64,000 nucleotides of DNA from Chitinophaga pinensis (GCA_902167325.1 LR632930.1:1054001-1118000); one strand, 5' to 3'; shown: positions 1-9,492, counted from the first letter of the stretch. Numbers and translations are program-made. The notes: generated from the sequence alone by a model not told the origin.

Positions 1-1
1 C

Positions 2-85
2 GATTATCCCACACCCGGTGGTAACCGCGTGGTGAACAAGGCATTCATGAACTATATGGAAGGAAAGAACGAAAGGGGGTATTAA
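2..85 (+). CDS. 3' end of an unidentified gene (partial)
   Basis: An open frame enters from the left edge and ends at TAA 83-85, giving 27 residues (start DYPTPGGNRVV, end KNERGY). A strong terminator follows 27 bases later, which supports a real gene end. The tail is too short for me to recognise a family, so no function is given. Confidence 0.6.
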   Translation, partial: DYPTPGGNRVVNKAFMNYMEGKNERGY

Positions 86-111
86 TCCCGATCGGCATCA
101 CCGATATTAAA

Positions 112-150
112 AAAGGGGCCGGAACGCGATATAAGCGCTCCGGCCCCTTT
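112..150 (+). terminator. Intrinsic terminator after the edge gene
   Basis: A perfect 12-bp inverted repeat (AAAGGGGCCGGA at 112-123, complement at 139-150) with a 15-base loop. The A/T ends of the stem give a T-rich 3' side. It sits between the stop at 85 and the phosphatase gene. Confidence 0.8.
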
Positions 151-275
151 GATTTTCAATGCTTCGTGTGGTCTTAAACGTGGCAGGCTGTGTTAAATTT
201 CCTTTAATTGGCGTGTTTTGTGCCAAAAAGCATTATTTTAGGATAAGTGTTTGTAGTCAATTACTTACAATGTAT

Positions 276-779
276 ATGAAAACATTGTTATTGATCCGCC
301 ACGCAAAATCCAGCTGGAACGATCCGGATATGGATGATTTTGACCGGCCCCTCAACAAACGTGGTAAGCAAAACGCGCCGGAGATGGCTGTAAGGCTGCT
401 TTCCCGCGGTATCCCGCCGGACCTGGTTATCTCGAGCCCTGCCAAAAGAACCCGTACCACCGCACGCATCATGGCCAAGGAATGGAACTATCCCCGCGAA
501 GCTATTTTGCTGGAAGAAGAGCTATACCTCTGCTATGCCTCCACTTTTCTGAAGATCATCACCCGCATCGATGATGATTTTAATACCGTTGCCATCTTCG
601 CCCACAACCCCGGCATCACCGATTTCGCTAATTATCTGACAGAAGAAATCCGAATCGACAACGTTCCCACTGCAGGAGTTTTTGCCATCTCCGCAGATAC
701 AGAGCGGTGGGAGGATTTTGACCGTGCCCCTAAAAAGTTCCTCTTCTTCGACTATCCCAAGAGCGAAGAAGCCGTATAA
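276..779 (+). CDS. SixA-type histidine phosphatase family protein
   Basis: A 167-residue cytosolic protein of the histidine phosphatase (phosphoglycerate mutase-like) superfamily. The RH motif that makes the phosphohistidine intermediate is at the very start (LLLIRHAKSSW, His9), and the second catalytic-type His lies in IFAHNPGITDF. The length and the RHAKSSW form match SixA-like proteins, which in E. coli dephosphorylate His residues of phosphocarrier proteins; the substrate here is unknown. The frame is open further upstream to 159 but that part has no family similarity, so I use ATG 276 (ATG 270 is also possible). Confidence 0.85.
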   Translation: MKTLLLIRHAKSSWNDPDMDDFDRPLNKRGKQNAPEMAVRLLSRGIPPDLVISSPAKRTRTTARIMAKEWNYPREAILLEEELYLCYASTFLKIITRIDDDFNTVAIFAHNPGITDFANYLTEEIRIDNVPTAGVFAISADTERWEDFDRAPKKFLFFDYPKSEEAV

Positions 780-991
780 CCCGACTTCCATATCATGTTA
801 TTTTGACATATCAAAATTTCCTGTTTCCTGTATCTTTTGTTCATCCGGATCGTCTTAGGAGTATAAAACGGTAATATTTCGATTTGCGTATTTTCGCTAA
901 TAATTCGGAATCAGGTAATTAGAGCGTATTTACATATAGAAATTGCTTGGCTGTATGACAGAATTACAGCGAGCATGGTAAACACGAAAAC

Positions 992-2512
992 ATGAAGAAC
1001 TTCTTATCCCTAATCATGTCGGTCATTGTTTTACCGGCAGACGGCCAGCAGCGAACGGAAACTTTTCTGCGAGACAGTCTTGACAGCTACGTAATTAAAG
1101 CCATGGAGGAATGGCAGATCCCGGGTGTATCGGTGGCAGTTGTGAAGGATGGAAAAACGGTTTTGATGAAGGCTTACGGGGTCAGGGAAACGGGTAAACC
1201 GGAGAAAGTGGATACCAACACCATGTTCATGATCGGCTCCAATTCCAAGGCATTTACTGCTACGGCACTGGCACAGCTGCAGGCTGAAGGTAAACTCCGG
1301 CTGGACGATCCCGTTCAGAAATACCTGCCGCAGTTCAAATTGCACGATACCTGGGTAGCTGGGCATGCAATTATCCGCGACCTGCTCTCCCACCGCCTGG
1401 GGTTCCATACTTTTCAGGGAGATTTCATGTTTTTCGATACCGACCTTACTTCGGAACAGGTACTCGATAAACTGGGCCGCCTCGAGCCGCCTTTTGGTTT
1501 CAGAACTACCTGGGGCTATTGTAATGCAGCCTTCCTCGCGGCGGGCGAAATCATCCCGAAAGTGACGGGCAAAACCTGGGCAGCGTTTTTGAAAGAGCGG
1601 ATCTTTGACCCGTTAGATATGCGTAACACCATCGCCCTCTCGGCTGATATTCCAAAGATGAAGAACATTGCGGCAGCGCATTCCGTATTTCTCGGTGAGT
1701 TGAAGAAAGTGCCTTATGGCCGGATCGATAATCTGGCGCCTGCAGGAAGCATCGGTTCGTCTGTAGCTGATATGTCGCATTGGGTGAAGGCGCTCCTCTC
1801 CGGCGGCTATTACGAAGGGCGGGAAGTACTCGCTAAAGACGCGATTGCAGAAACCCGTTTGCCGCATTCGAGCCTCGGTGAATGGGGACATCCGTTCAAC
1901 CGACGGCAGTTCAGCCTGTATGGTCTCGGCTGGTTTACCTTTTCCTACGAAGGCCGCCTGATCGTGGAGCATCAGGGCGGAGTCAACGGTTTCGTAACTG
2001 CAGTGCGTCTGCTGCCGGAAGAGAACCTCGGTATCGTAGTACTCACCAACACGGAAAGCAACAACTTCTATAACGACCTCGCCGACGAGCTGACCGATGT
2101 TTTCCTTCAGCTCCCTTTTCGCAACTACACCAGCTCCTCGCTCAGCGACGACCGGGAGAATACGCAACATATTAAAGCTGGGCTGGAAAAGATCAATAAA
2201 GAGATCGCCGCCAAACCTACATTACCGGTGCCACTTTCTGCATTCGCAGGCACCTACGAACATCCGGTATACGGGAAGATGAACATCCGGCTGGAAAAAG
2301 ACACGCTGAAGATGCGATTCGAACATCACCGGAACCTTACAGGCACATTGCTCCCTCAGAAGGAAGACCAGTTCGTATGCTTCTACAACATACCGATGTA
2401 TGGCATCAAGGAAACGCCTTTCACTATTGAAAAAGAAAAGGTATCCACGGTTACTGTTCGGGTAGCCGGTTTCGTGGAGAGCACGCCTTACGTATTCCGG
2501 AAGCTGGATTAA
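992..2512 (+). CDS. Exported serine hydrolase, beta-lactamase/penicillin-binding-protein fold
   Basis: A 506-residue protein with a short signal peptide (about residues 1-19, cleavage near ADGQQ) followed by a class C beta-lactamase-type domain (Pfam Beta-lactamase). The catalytic SxxK is S83-N-S-K86, the Y-x-N motif is GYCN near residue 173, and the third motif is HQGG near 328. The C-terminal 100 residues (from about 405) resemble the small beta-barrel DUF3471 domain often attached to these hydrolases. Family members act on D-amino acid peptides, esters or beta-lactams in the periplasm; the substrate cannot be told. It ends 4 bases inside the convergent thioesterase gene. Confidence 0.85.
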   Translation: MKNFLSLIMSVIVLPADGQQRTETFLRDSLDSYVIKAMEEWQIPGVSVAVVKDGKTVLMKAYGVRETGKPEKVDTNTMFMIGSNSKAFTATALAQLQAEGKLRLDDPVQKYLPQFKLHDTWVAGHAIIRDLLSHRLGFHTFQGDFMFFDTDLTSEQVLDKLGRLEPPFGFRTTWGYCNAAFLAAGEIIPKVTGKTWAAFLKERIFDPLDMRNTIALSADIPKMKNIAAAHSVFLGELKKVPYGRIDNLAPAGSIGSSVADMSHWVKALLSGGYYEGREVLAKDAIAETRLPHSSLGEWGHPFNRRQFSLYGLGWFTFSYEGRLIVEHQGGVNGFVTAVRLLPEENLGIVVLTNTESNNFYNDLADELTDVFLQLPFRNYTSSSLSDDRENTQHIKAGLEKINKEIAAKPTLPVPLSAFAGTYEHPVYGKMNIRLEKDTLKMRFEHHRNLTGTLLPQKEDQFVCFYNIPMYGIKETPFTIEKEKVSTVTVRVAGFVESTPYVFRKLD

Positions 2513-2895
2513 GCTTCCAGCGGAACAGGGCGCTTGTACTCATCGATGGCCACAAAAGTGAAGCTGCCGCTGATAGCGCGGTATCTTTCATCGGAGTACA
2601 TTTCCTCTACAAAGATCTCCACCAGTACCTGCAGGCTCGTATTGCCGGTGCTGACTACACGGCCGATCAGTTCCACGATTGTGCCGGCGGGTATAGGCTT
2701 TTTAAAATCGATCTTGTCGGAAGATACGGTTACCATTCGCTTACGCGCATAACGGGTGGCGGTGATGAAGGCTACTTCGTCCATCAGCTGCATGGCTGTG
2801 CCGCCGAACAGTGTATCGTAATGGTTGGTGGTGTTAGGGAAAACGGCCTTAAAGATGCGCGTTTCCGATTGCTGTATTTTTAATTCGTTTGTCAT
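2509..2895 (-). CDS. Acyl-CoA thioesterase, hotdog fold (YciA-like)
   Basis: 128 residues. The hotdog core is clear: FPNTTNHYDTLFGGTAMQLMD contains the conserved N-x-x-G/D-x-x-FGG pattern with the catalytic Asp of the MD segment. It hydrolyses acyl-CoA thioesters in the cytosol. The frame is open to 2931, but ATG 2895 starts the family homology and lies 6 bases after the end of the upstream SAM adenosyltransferase gene, so the two probably form one transcript. The 3' end overlaps the convergent hydrolase gene by 4 bases. Confidence 0.88.
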   Translation of the reverse strand: MTNELKIQQSETRIFKAVFPNTTNHYDTLFGGTAMQLMDEVAFITATRYARKRMVTVSSDKIDFKKPIPAGTIVELIGRVVSTGNTSLQVLVEIFVEEMYSDERYRAISGSFTFVAIDEYKRPVPLEA

Positions 2896-2900
2896 TCCGG

Positions 2901-3794
2901 TTATTTGAATTTCTCTATTTCTACCCTCCATCCCGGCCCACTGCCAATCTGGTATTTTTCAGAAAAGCTGTCTTCATTGACGGCAAACGAAAGCTGGAGG
3001 AGACTATTGTAGTATGCCAGCGGGAATCCGGGCTGTACTTCAGAAAATGTAGTGACGAAGGGTATTGCCTGCTGATACTTAAAAAGGTTTTCGTAGTAGA
3101 TGGAAATCTTTATGCGATCGCCATAGCGAATCCCCAAAGCCGTTAATTCCTTTTCACTGATGTTAGTCCAAACGTTACCATACTGAACATCGAGGATCGG
3201 TATGTTGCCGAATGCTTTATTGTTGCGTACATGTGCTTTCTGATATTGTATAGTGACCACAGAATCGGGGAGGCGGGGACCTACGGAGTCGAAGGTGATC
3301 TTACCAGCTGCAAGGCGTGCGCCGGTATAGGCATAAACATCGCGGCCGTGAAAAGTATAAGAATTTCCGGAACCGGGCAGCCTGTTGCGCGACTCATCAA
3401 TTTCACGCAATGCCTGGATGCCGAGGTGTGCTGCAATAAGCGTAAGTGTGCCATTGTCGGGAGTAACAAAGTAGTGCCCGCTTTTGGTGAGGAGCACCAC
3501 AGATTTGCGGTGGGATCCTACTCCGGGATCAATCACGGAAACAAACACGGTACCTGCCGGCCAGTATGTTGCAGTCTGATAAAGACGGTACGCTGCTTCC
3601 CAGATGTTGTAAGGCGGGATTTCATGTGTGAGATCGAATACAGGCAATGCGGGAGAAACTCCGAATGCCACCCCTTTCATGGCGGCCACTGCGCCGTCTT
3701 TCGTGCCAAAATCGGTTTGTAGTACTAACGCACGCTGTGCCATTACAAAGGCAGGCAGCAGCCAGGCTATCAACAGGAAGACGGTCCGTTTCAT
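2901..3794 (-). CDS. S-adenosyl-L-methionine hydroxide adenosyltransferase family protein (DUF62), exported
   Basis: 297 residues. The family signatures are all present: LQTDFGTKDGAVAAMKG at the start of the domain, DLTHEIP, VIDPGVGSHR, TPDNGTL, and FHGRDVYAY. Known members use water to split SAM into adenosine and methionine; fluorinase and chlorinase are relatives. The start chosen at 3794 gives an N-terminus MKRTVFLLIAWLLPAFVMAQ, a good signal peptide ending at a normal cleavage site just before the catalytic domain. This would place the enzyme in the periplasm, which is unexpected for a SAM-using enzyme. It sits directly upstream of the thioesterase gene. Confidence 0.85.
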   Translation of the reverse strand: MKRTVFLLIAWLLPAFVMAQRALVLQTDFGTKDGAVAAMKGVAFGVSPALPVFDLTHEIPPYNIWEAAYRLYQTATYWPAGTVFVSVIDPGVGSHRKSVVLLTKSGHYFVTPDNGTLTLIAAHLGIQALREIDESRNRLPGSGNSYTFHGRDVYAYTGARLAAGKITFDSVGPRLPDSVVTIQYQKAHVRNNKAFGNIPILDVQYGNVWTNISEKELTALGIRYGDRIKISIYYENLFKYQQAIPFVTTFSEVQPGFPLAYYNSLLQLSFAVNEDSFSEKYQIGSGPGWRVEIEKFK

Positions 3795-4526
3795 GCCTGA
3801 AAAGTACGGATAGTTTGGGAATAGGTGGTGGCTCATCGGACCACGTACTATTACTTTTTCTGATGAACGGGAAATCCGGATCGGCCGCGTTAACGTTAAT
3901 AATTGCACGTTCTTCAAATGTAAGTAATCAGGGCTGGCAGTAAATAGTCCTGATAAGGACAGGTGTTAATGGTACCCGGTATCACATTGTGTACACCTTC
4001 AGTTGGAGTAATCAGGATTGAAAATCATTGCGTAAAAGGTATTGGCGAAAAAGAGGCGTTGGGGTGGATGATTGCCAAATCTTCTGAAGAGGATAAAGTA
4101 TTATATTGTTTATCAAAAGGTTACAATAGTTTGGATTTCCGAATCCCATAGATTTCTTCAATTTCAAGGTATTATTTTAACCAGGCAGGAGATGTGATGG
4201 CATTTTTTAGTTAATTCACGATTCACACGAAAATGGTAAAATTGGGTATGTTGAGCGAGTTACGATGTTTTATACTTATTTTCGTAGTCATCGATTTGAA
4301 GCGCCGTCCTGCTGCGGGCGGCTGATTAACTGGTAAGATGCATTTGCCCTATTGAGAAAAGTGGATTTTCAGATTTAAAAGATTTCGAAGAAACAAAGCC
4401 GTCCCTGTAATTGTTCTTTATGAATGATCGCGGGGAAGCCTGCAGTTTATACTGTAATGGCGTGGTTTTAAGACTGACATGGGATTATAATTCTCCACCG
4501 CTAAAACGATTTTTATATTCCATCCA
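3795..4526. other. Gene-free stretch of about 730 bp
   Basis: No convincing coding region. A 62-codon frame at 3963-4151 (+) has no recognisable domain and poor neighbours. The stretch is more A+T-rich than the genes around it and separates the divergent DUF62 and anti-sigma-like genes, so it should hold both promoters. I found no clean TTTG-N19-TAnnTTTG pair and no RNA gene. Confidence 0.5.
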
Positions 4527-5012
4527 ATGGATATCAGGAATTATATAGATAATGGAATGGTTGAAAGTTACGTACTCGGACTTTCTTCTCCCGACGAAAA
4601 CGCGGAGATGAGGAAGCTTGTGCGTGAGTATCCGGAACTGGAAACTGAAAGGGATGAAGTGGAGCGCATCATTCACAGACTGCTGAACGAAGAAGCGGTG
4701 CAACCTCCTGTGGCCCTTCGTTCCCGCACGCTTCAGCCGTTAGACTGGGCTGATACCAATGCTGAAAAAGAAGGAAAAAAACCGAACTACACTTTCATCA
4801 ATATAGCGCCCAACCAGAACCAGTATATCACGGTACACCGTGTCTGGAAATGGATCTTCATCGCGGCGTTCCTCCTGTTCAAGGCCTGCCTCTTCCTGGC
4901 CATCTTTTTTTACTTTAAATACCGCCAGGTGGAAGACCGGCAGCAGGAGCGGGAAAAGATCCGTCAGGAGCAGCTGCAGCAAAGCCGCGCTGCACAAACG
5001 GTACTTATTTAA
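4527..5012 (+). CDS. Short anti-sigma-factor-like membrane protein
   Basis: 161 residues. The N-terminal 60 residues (NYIDNGMVESYVLGLSSPDE, then REYPELE) match the helical start of Bacteroidota RskA/anti-sigma-K-type proteins, which bind ECF sigma factors. One transmembrane helix lies at about 107-130 (WIFIAAFLLFKACLFLAIFF), followed by a charged, Gln/Glu/Arg-rich coiled-coil-like tail. The normal extracytoplasmic RskA domain is missing, and no sigma factor gene is adjacent. It could be an orphan anti-sigma factor or a membrane protein that reused the sigma-binding part. Confidence 0.6.
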   Translation: MDIRNYIDNGMVESYVLGLSSPDENAEMRKLVREYPELETERDEVERIIHRLLNEEAVQPPVALRSRTLQPLDWADTNAEKEGKKPNYTFINIAPNQNQYITVHRVWKWIFIAAFLLFKACLFLAIFFYFKYRQVEDRQQEREKIRQEQLQQSRAAQTVLI

Positions 5013-5564
5013 TGGCCTCCGTCCGGATGTCTTCATTGATGTCTGCCAATAACATCTGCACACCCAATACAGCCAGGATGAGTCCCATCATTTTGGTGAT
5101 CACCATCATGATATTATTCCCCAGTATCCGTACGATATGTCCGCCCGACAAAAAGAACAGGTATGCGATGTAGCACAACAATCCATATACTCCTATCACA
5201 ATGAGGGTATGCGTTACCGCCACAGAGAGGCCGGGGTCGCATTCTTCCGTATCAATTCTTTTTCGGGATGCGGTTTTTCCTCCAGTATCATCCTGTAGCC
5301 GATCACGAAGAGCAGTACACCGCCGGTTATGCGGAGGGCAGGAAGAGAAATGTTGAGTAGCCGGAAGATAGTATTACCGGCGATGCTGAAAATAACGATG
5401 ATAATAAATGCTACCAGCAAGGATTTGAACGCGATCTGCTTACGTTGCGCAGATGTCATGTAATCCCTGAGGTCAAGGAATACAGGCACGTTGGCAATGG
5501 GATTAACGATGGAGAAAAACCCCATGAAAACCGCTGCTGCAAATCCAAGATAGCCGCCCGTCAT
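5005..5564 (-). pseudogene. marC-family membrane protein gene, broken by a frameshifting internal deletion
   Basis: Two reading frames on the minus strand together make a MarC/UPF0056 membrane protein. The first (5564 to 5214) has the conserved start FFSIVNPIANVPVFLDL and ISLPALRITGGVLLF and then stops after RKNATPASLWR. The second (about 5240 to 5005, another frame) continues with LIVIGVYGLLCYIAYLFFLSGG and KMMGLILAVLGVQML. The piece normally between them, including the PLA-x-P...GPG loop, is missing: together they are about 188 residues against the usual 200-220. The start overlaps the permease stop by 4 bases (ATGA). It is either a true pseudogene or an assembly or sequencing error. Confidence 0.75.
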
Positions 5565-6874
5565 TCTATCCCCTTTTTAGGATACGCGATATTCGGCTTT
5601 ACTTTTCGTCCGGTGGTTTTACGGATGATCCATTCTGCGACAAAAGAGAAAACGAGGAACAGCCCGGTTACCAGCAATTGCCGTGGCGCACCGGCTGCAT
5701 CCACAATAATCACCAGCACTACAGTTCCGCAACTCACAATAGCCGCCAGCCATGCAATCCAGGGTTTGGCTTTCGTTTCTTTCAGCACCCTGAGGTGCCC
5801 TATGTTAACCGCACTGTAGCAGAGTAGCATGGCCATACCCCCAAGCGATGCGATGACGGATAAATCAAACAACATAATCAGCCCGATGATACAGACGCCT
5901 GTAATAGCAAGCCCTTCGGTGCCCCTGCCCCACAGGTGCTTTTCGAAGGTTTTGGGCAGCGTTCCATAAGCGGCCATTACATAGGCATTATTACCTGTTG
6001 AGAAGAGGTTGGCATTAATGGCAGTAATACTCGAAATCAACGCGGCAACAGACACGATCACGAAACCGGTGTTTCCCAGCATGGGGCGGGCTGCTTCGGC
6101 AAGAGCGGTTTCTTTAGCGGCCACTACCTGGCCTGCCGTCAGGTTACCGAAAACCACAATGGCCAGTACAATGTAAACGCAGGTTACCAGGAGAATGGTA
6201 GTCATGATCGCTTTAGGCAGTGTCTTCTCAGGGTTTTGAATATGTTCAACGGCACCGTTGATCACATTGAATCCTGTATAAGCGAAGAAGGTGACGGCTA
6301 CGCTGCTAAGGATACTCCCGGGCGGTAACGGATCTGGGAATGCCAGGTTTTCGGGTTGGATGGTATAAAAGCCCAGAACGGCGAAACCAAACAATACCAT
6401 GAGCTTTATGGCCACGAAGATTTTTTCCACCCTTGCGAATGCCGAAATACTGATGAAATTGAGGACTACCAGCGCGGCCACGATCCCTGCGGCTGTGAGG
6501 TTTTGTACCCAGCCCGATCCGCCATACCCTAGCAGTACGGCAGCATAAGCGCCGAAAGATTTGGCTACCACAGCCGATAGTACAATCATACTCACATAAT
6601 AAAATATGCCCATGCCGCCGGAGTATAAATTGACTCCGTATGCCTGTACAAGGTATTCCAGTACGCCGCCGTTCGACGGGTAGCGGGCACCCAGCCTTGC
6701 AAATGAATATCCGCAAAGTATGGTAATACCGCCTGCGATCAGGAACGATAGCCACGTGGCGGAACCCACGATGGCGCCGGTTTGACCCAGCAATGCGAAT
6801 ATGCCTGCGCCGATCATGGCGCCGATCCCCATGGATATGGCGGCGGAGAGGGAAAGATGACCCGTCTTACTCAT
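5561..6874 (-). CDS. APC-family amino acid permease
   Basis: 437 residues, mostly hydrophobic, with about 12 transmembrane helices. The N-terminal AISMGIGAMIGAGIFALLGQ is the glycine-rich first helix typical of the amino acid-polyamine-organocation superfamily, and TFFAYTGFNVINGAVEHIQNP is the family's helix 6 to loop segment. It should carry an amino acid across the inner membrane; the substrate cannot be told. It is translationally coupled to the downstream broken marC (4-base overlap). Confidence 0.88.
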   Translation of the reverse strand: MSKTGHLSLSAAISMGIGAMIGAGIFALLGQTGAIVGSATWLSFLIAGGITILCGYSFARLGARYPSNGGVLEYLVQAYGVNLYSGGMGIFYYVSMIVLSAVVAKSFGAYAAVLLGYGGSGWVQNLTAAGIVAALVVLNFISISAFARVEKIFVAIKLMVLFGFAVLGFYTIQPENLAFPDPLPPGSILSSVAVTFFAYTGFNVINGAVEHIQNPEKTLPKAIMTTILLVTCVYIVLAIVVFGNLTAGQVVAAKETALAEAARPMLGNTGFVIVSVAALISSITAINANLFSTGNNAYVMAAYGTLPKTFEKHLWGRGTEGLAITGVCIIGLIMLFDLSVIASLGGMAMLLCYSAVNIGHLRVLKETKAKPWIAWLAAIVSCGTVVLVIIVDAAGAPRQLLVTGLFLVFSFVAEWIIRKTTGRKVKPNIAYPKKGIE

Positions 6875-7010
6875 ATTGCCGGTTTAAGGTTGGATGTACT
6901 TATGTAATGCGGAGCGTTCCAAATTGTTCATTCTCCGTGCTTAAACAAATTCCGCCGCAGCACTGTTTTAATGAAAACGAATTTTACACAACATCCTCAA
7001 TCCCTTTATT

Positions 7011-8417
7011 ATGGCACAACGCAGAGAACATGACTTCCTGGGCGAACGTGAGATCCCTTCCGATGTTTATTATGGTATCCAGACGCTCAGGGCAATCGAG
7101 AATTTTCATATTACCGGTATCCCCCTCAATACCGAGCCGCTTTTTGTTCAGGCACTCGCTTATGTTAAGAAAGGTGCTGCGATCGCAAATGCCGAACTGG
7201 GCGCGCTGGATAAAAATATCGCGGACTTCATTGGTAAAGCCAGCGACAGGGTGGCCAGCGGAGAATTCAATTCCCAGTTCATCACCGATCTCATACAGGG
7301 CGGCGCCGGCACCAGTGTGAACATGAACGCCAATGAAGTGATCGCCAATGTGGCACTCGAAATGATGGGTAAGAAGAAAGGCGAGTACGAGTTTTGCCAC
7401 CCCAATAATCACGTGAATTGCTCACAATCCACCAACGACGCATACCCTACCGCTTTCCGGATTGCACTGATCAACAAGCTGTCGTCGTATAAACAAAGCC
7501 TTGCGGCTCTTGCTGATTCCTTTGATAAGAAAGGGGAGGAATTCAGGCAGGTACTTAAAATGGGCCGTACTCAGCTGCAGGACGCCGTTCCCATGAGTAT
7601 GGGCGATGAATTCAGGGCCTTCGCTACAAACATCCGTGAAGAGCTGGCCCGTGTGGAAGAAAGCAAGCGCCTCATTTCTGAAATTAATATGGGTGCCACG
7701 GCTATCGGTACCGGCGTTAATGCCCCCGAAGGCTATGCAGAACTGGTAACAAAACATCTTGCTAAGATTACCGGCCTCGACCTCGTGCTGGCGGGCGACC
7801 TCATCGAGGCTACTTATGATACCGGTGCCTATGTTCAATTATCAGGTGTGCTGAAACGTACGGCAGTTAAGATTTCCAAAATATGTAATGATCTCCGCCT
7901 GCTTTCTTCCGGCCCGCGCTGTGGCTTAAATGAAATCAACCTGCCACCTATGCAGCCCGGCTCGTCGATCATGCCCGGGAAAGTGAACCCGGTGATCCCG
8001 GAAGTGGTGAATCAGACAGCATTTTATGTGATAGGGGCTGATCTTACGCTGACAATGGCTGCAGAAGCCGGACAGCTGCAGCTGAATGTAATGGAACCAG
8101 CTATCGGCTTTGCACTTTTTACCTCCATTACTTATATGACCAACGCCTGCAATACGCTCCGTGAGAAGTGTGTGGACGGTATCACCGCCAACGCAAAGCA
8201 CACACAGGAAATGGTGATGCAAAGTATCGGCATTGTTACACAGCTCAACCCCATCATCGGGTATGAACAATCAGCGGGCATCGCACGCGAAGCACTGGAA
8301 ACGGGGAAGTCTGTACATGACATTGCCGTAAAAGAAAAGAAACTGGTAACACAGGAAAAATGGGACGAGATATTCCAGTTCGAGAATTTAATACGTCCGA
8401 AATTCATTAATAGTTAA
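7011..8417 (+). CDS. aspA: Aspartate ammonia-lyase
   Basis: 468 residues, the usual length. It deaminates L-aspartate to fumarate and ammonia in the cytosol. The fumarase/aspartase signature GSSIMPGKVNPVIPE is at about 317-331, and QGGAGTSVNMNANEVIAN and NNHVNCSQSTNDAYPTA are the substrate-binding segments; the start REHDFLGEREIPSDVYYGIQT separates aspartase from class II fumarase. First gene of a run with an exported asparaginase, a C4-dicarboxylate exchanger and a porin, all on the same strand with gaps of 13-40 bases. Confidence 0.95.
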   Translation: MAQRREHDFLGEREIPSDVYYGIQTLRAIENFHITGIPLNTEPLFVQALAYVKKGAAIANAELGALDKNIADFIGKASDRVASGEFNSQFITDLIQGGAGTSVNMNANEVIANVALEMMGKKKGEYEFCHPNNHVNCSQSTNDAYPTAFRIALINKLSSYKQSLAALADSFDKKGEEFRQVLKMGRTQLQDAVPMSMGDEFRAFATNIREELARVEESKRLISEINMGATAIGTGVNAPEGYAELVTKHLAKITGLDLVLAGDLIEATYDTGAYVQLSGVLKRTAVKISKICNDLRLLSSGPRCGLNEINLPPMQPGSSIMPGKVNPVIPEVVNQTAFYVIGADLTLTMAAEAGQLQLNVMEPAIGFALFTSITYMTNACNTLREKCVDGITANAKHTQEMVMQSIGIVTQLNPIIGYEQSAGIAREALETGKSVHDIAVKEKKLVTQEKWDEIFQFENLIRPKFINS

Positions 8418-8430
8418 TGTGATTGTGCTT

Positions 8431-9492
8431 ATGAAAAAACTATTATTCCTATTGCTGGCAAGCACCTGCTGGATGTTAAACCCTGCCCGCGGCCAGAATG
8501 CCCGCCTGCCCAATGTAGTAATACTGGCAACAGGCGGAACGATTGCCGGGGCAGGAGAATCCAGCGTAGGAACCGCATATACGGCCGGAAAACTGCCGAT
8601 CGATGATCTCCTGAATGCGGTACCCGAAGCAAGGAAAATTGCAAATCTCAGGGGTGAACAGGTTGCCAGCGTGGGCAGCCAGGCCATGCACGACAGCGTG
8701 TGGCTGAAACTCGCCAACCGCATCAACGAACTGGGCAAACGTGATGATGTGGATGGTATTGTAATTACCCATGGCACCGACACGGAAGGGGAAACCGGCT
8801 TCTTTCTTCAGCTGACAGTTAAAACTACAAAGCCCGTAGTGCTGGTGGGAGCCATGCGCTCAGCAACGGCCCTTTCCGCCGACGGCCCCCTGAATCTCTA
8901 CAACGGCATTGTTATAGCTGCTAACAAAAACTCAGCAGACCGTGGGGTACTGGTGGCCATGAACGATTTCATCTTCTCCGCCCGCGACGTTACCAAAACC
9001 AACACCACCAATGTGGCTACGTTCCAGGCACCCAATACCGGTCCGCTGGGCGTGGTAATGGATGGGAAAGTAGAATTCTACCACCGCATCATCCGTAAGC
9101 ACACAAGCCAGACCGAATTTGATGTCACCAACGTAAAAACTTTACCAAAAGTCGATATCTTGTATGGGTACGCGAATACGAATCCCGTATTGGTAGACGC
9201 GCTGGTGAAAGATCATGTACAGGGCATCGTAATAGCCGGGGTAGGTAATGGCAACCTGTACCCAACGGTAGAAGCTAAAGTGAAGGAGATCACACGCAAA
9301 GGTGTGATGGTAGTGCGCTCCTCCCGCACAGGCAGTGGCCGTGTGCTGATGAACGCAGAAACAGACGATGCTGCGCTGGGTACCATCGCCGCCGACGATC
9401 TCAATCCCCAGAAAGCGCGCATACTGTTGCAGCTTGCTTTGCTGAAAACGAAAGATCCGAAGAAGATCCAGGAAATGTTTTTCGAATACTAG
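8431..9492 (+). CDS. ansB: Type II (exported) L-asparaginase
   Basis: 353 residues. It hydrolyses asparagine to aspartate and ammonia. The first catalytic threonine is in ATGGTIAG (T37) and the second pair in HGTDTEGE (about T115-D116). The N-terminus MKKLLFLLLASTCWMLNPARGQ is a signal peptide, so the enzyme is periplasmic. The frame could start at GTG 8419, but ATG 8431 gives the better signal peptide and is used. It follows aspA by 13 bases and supplies its substrate. Confidence 0.93.
   Translation: MKKLLFLLLASTCWMLNPARGQNARLPNVVILATGGTIAGAGESSVGTAYTAGKLPIDDLLNAVPEARKIANLRGEQVASVGSQAMHDSVWLKLANRINELGKRDDVDGIVITHGTDTEGETGFFLQLTVKTTKPVVLVGAMRSATALSADGPLNLYNGIVIAANKNSADRGVLVAMNDFIFSARDVTKTNTTNVATFQAPNTGPLGVVMDGKVEFYHRIIRKHTSQTEFDVTNVKTLPKVDILYGYANTNPVLVDALVKDHVQGIVIAGVGNGNLYPTVEAKVKEITRKGVMVVRSSRTGSGRVLMNAETDDAALGTIAADDLNPQKARILLQLALLKTKDPKKIQEMFFEY

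Noticed and set aside
3963-4151. 62-codon frame in the long gap
   Set aside because: No domain, signal peptide or helix pattern; could be chance.
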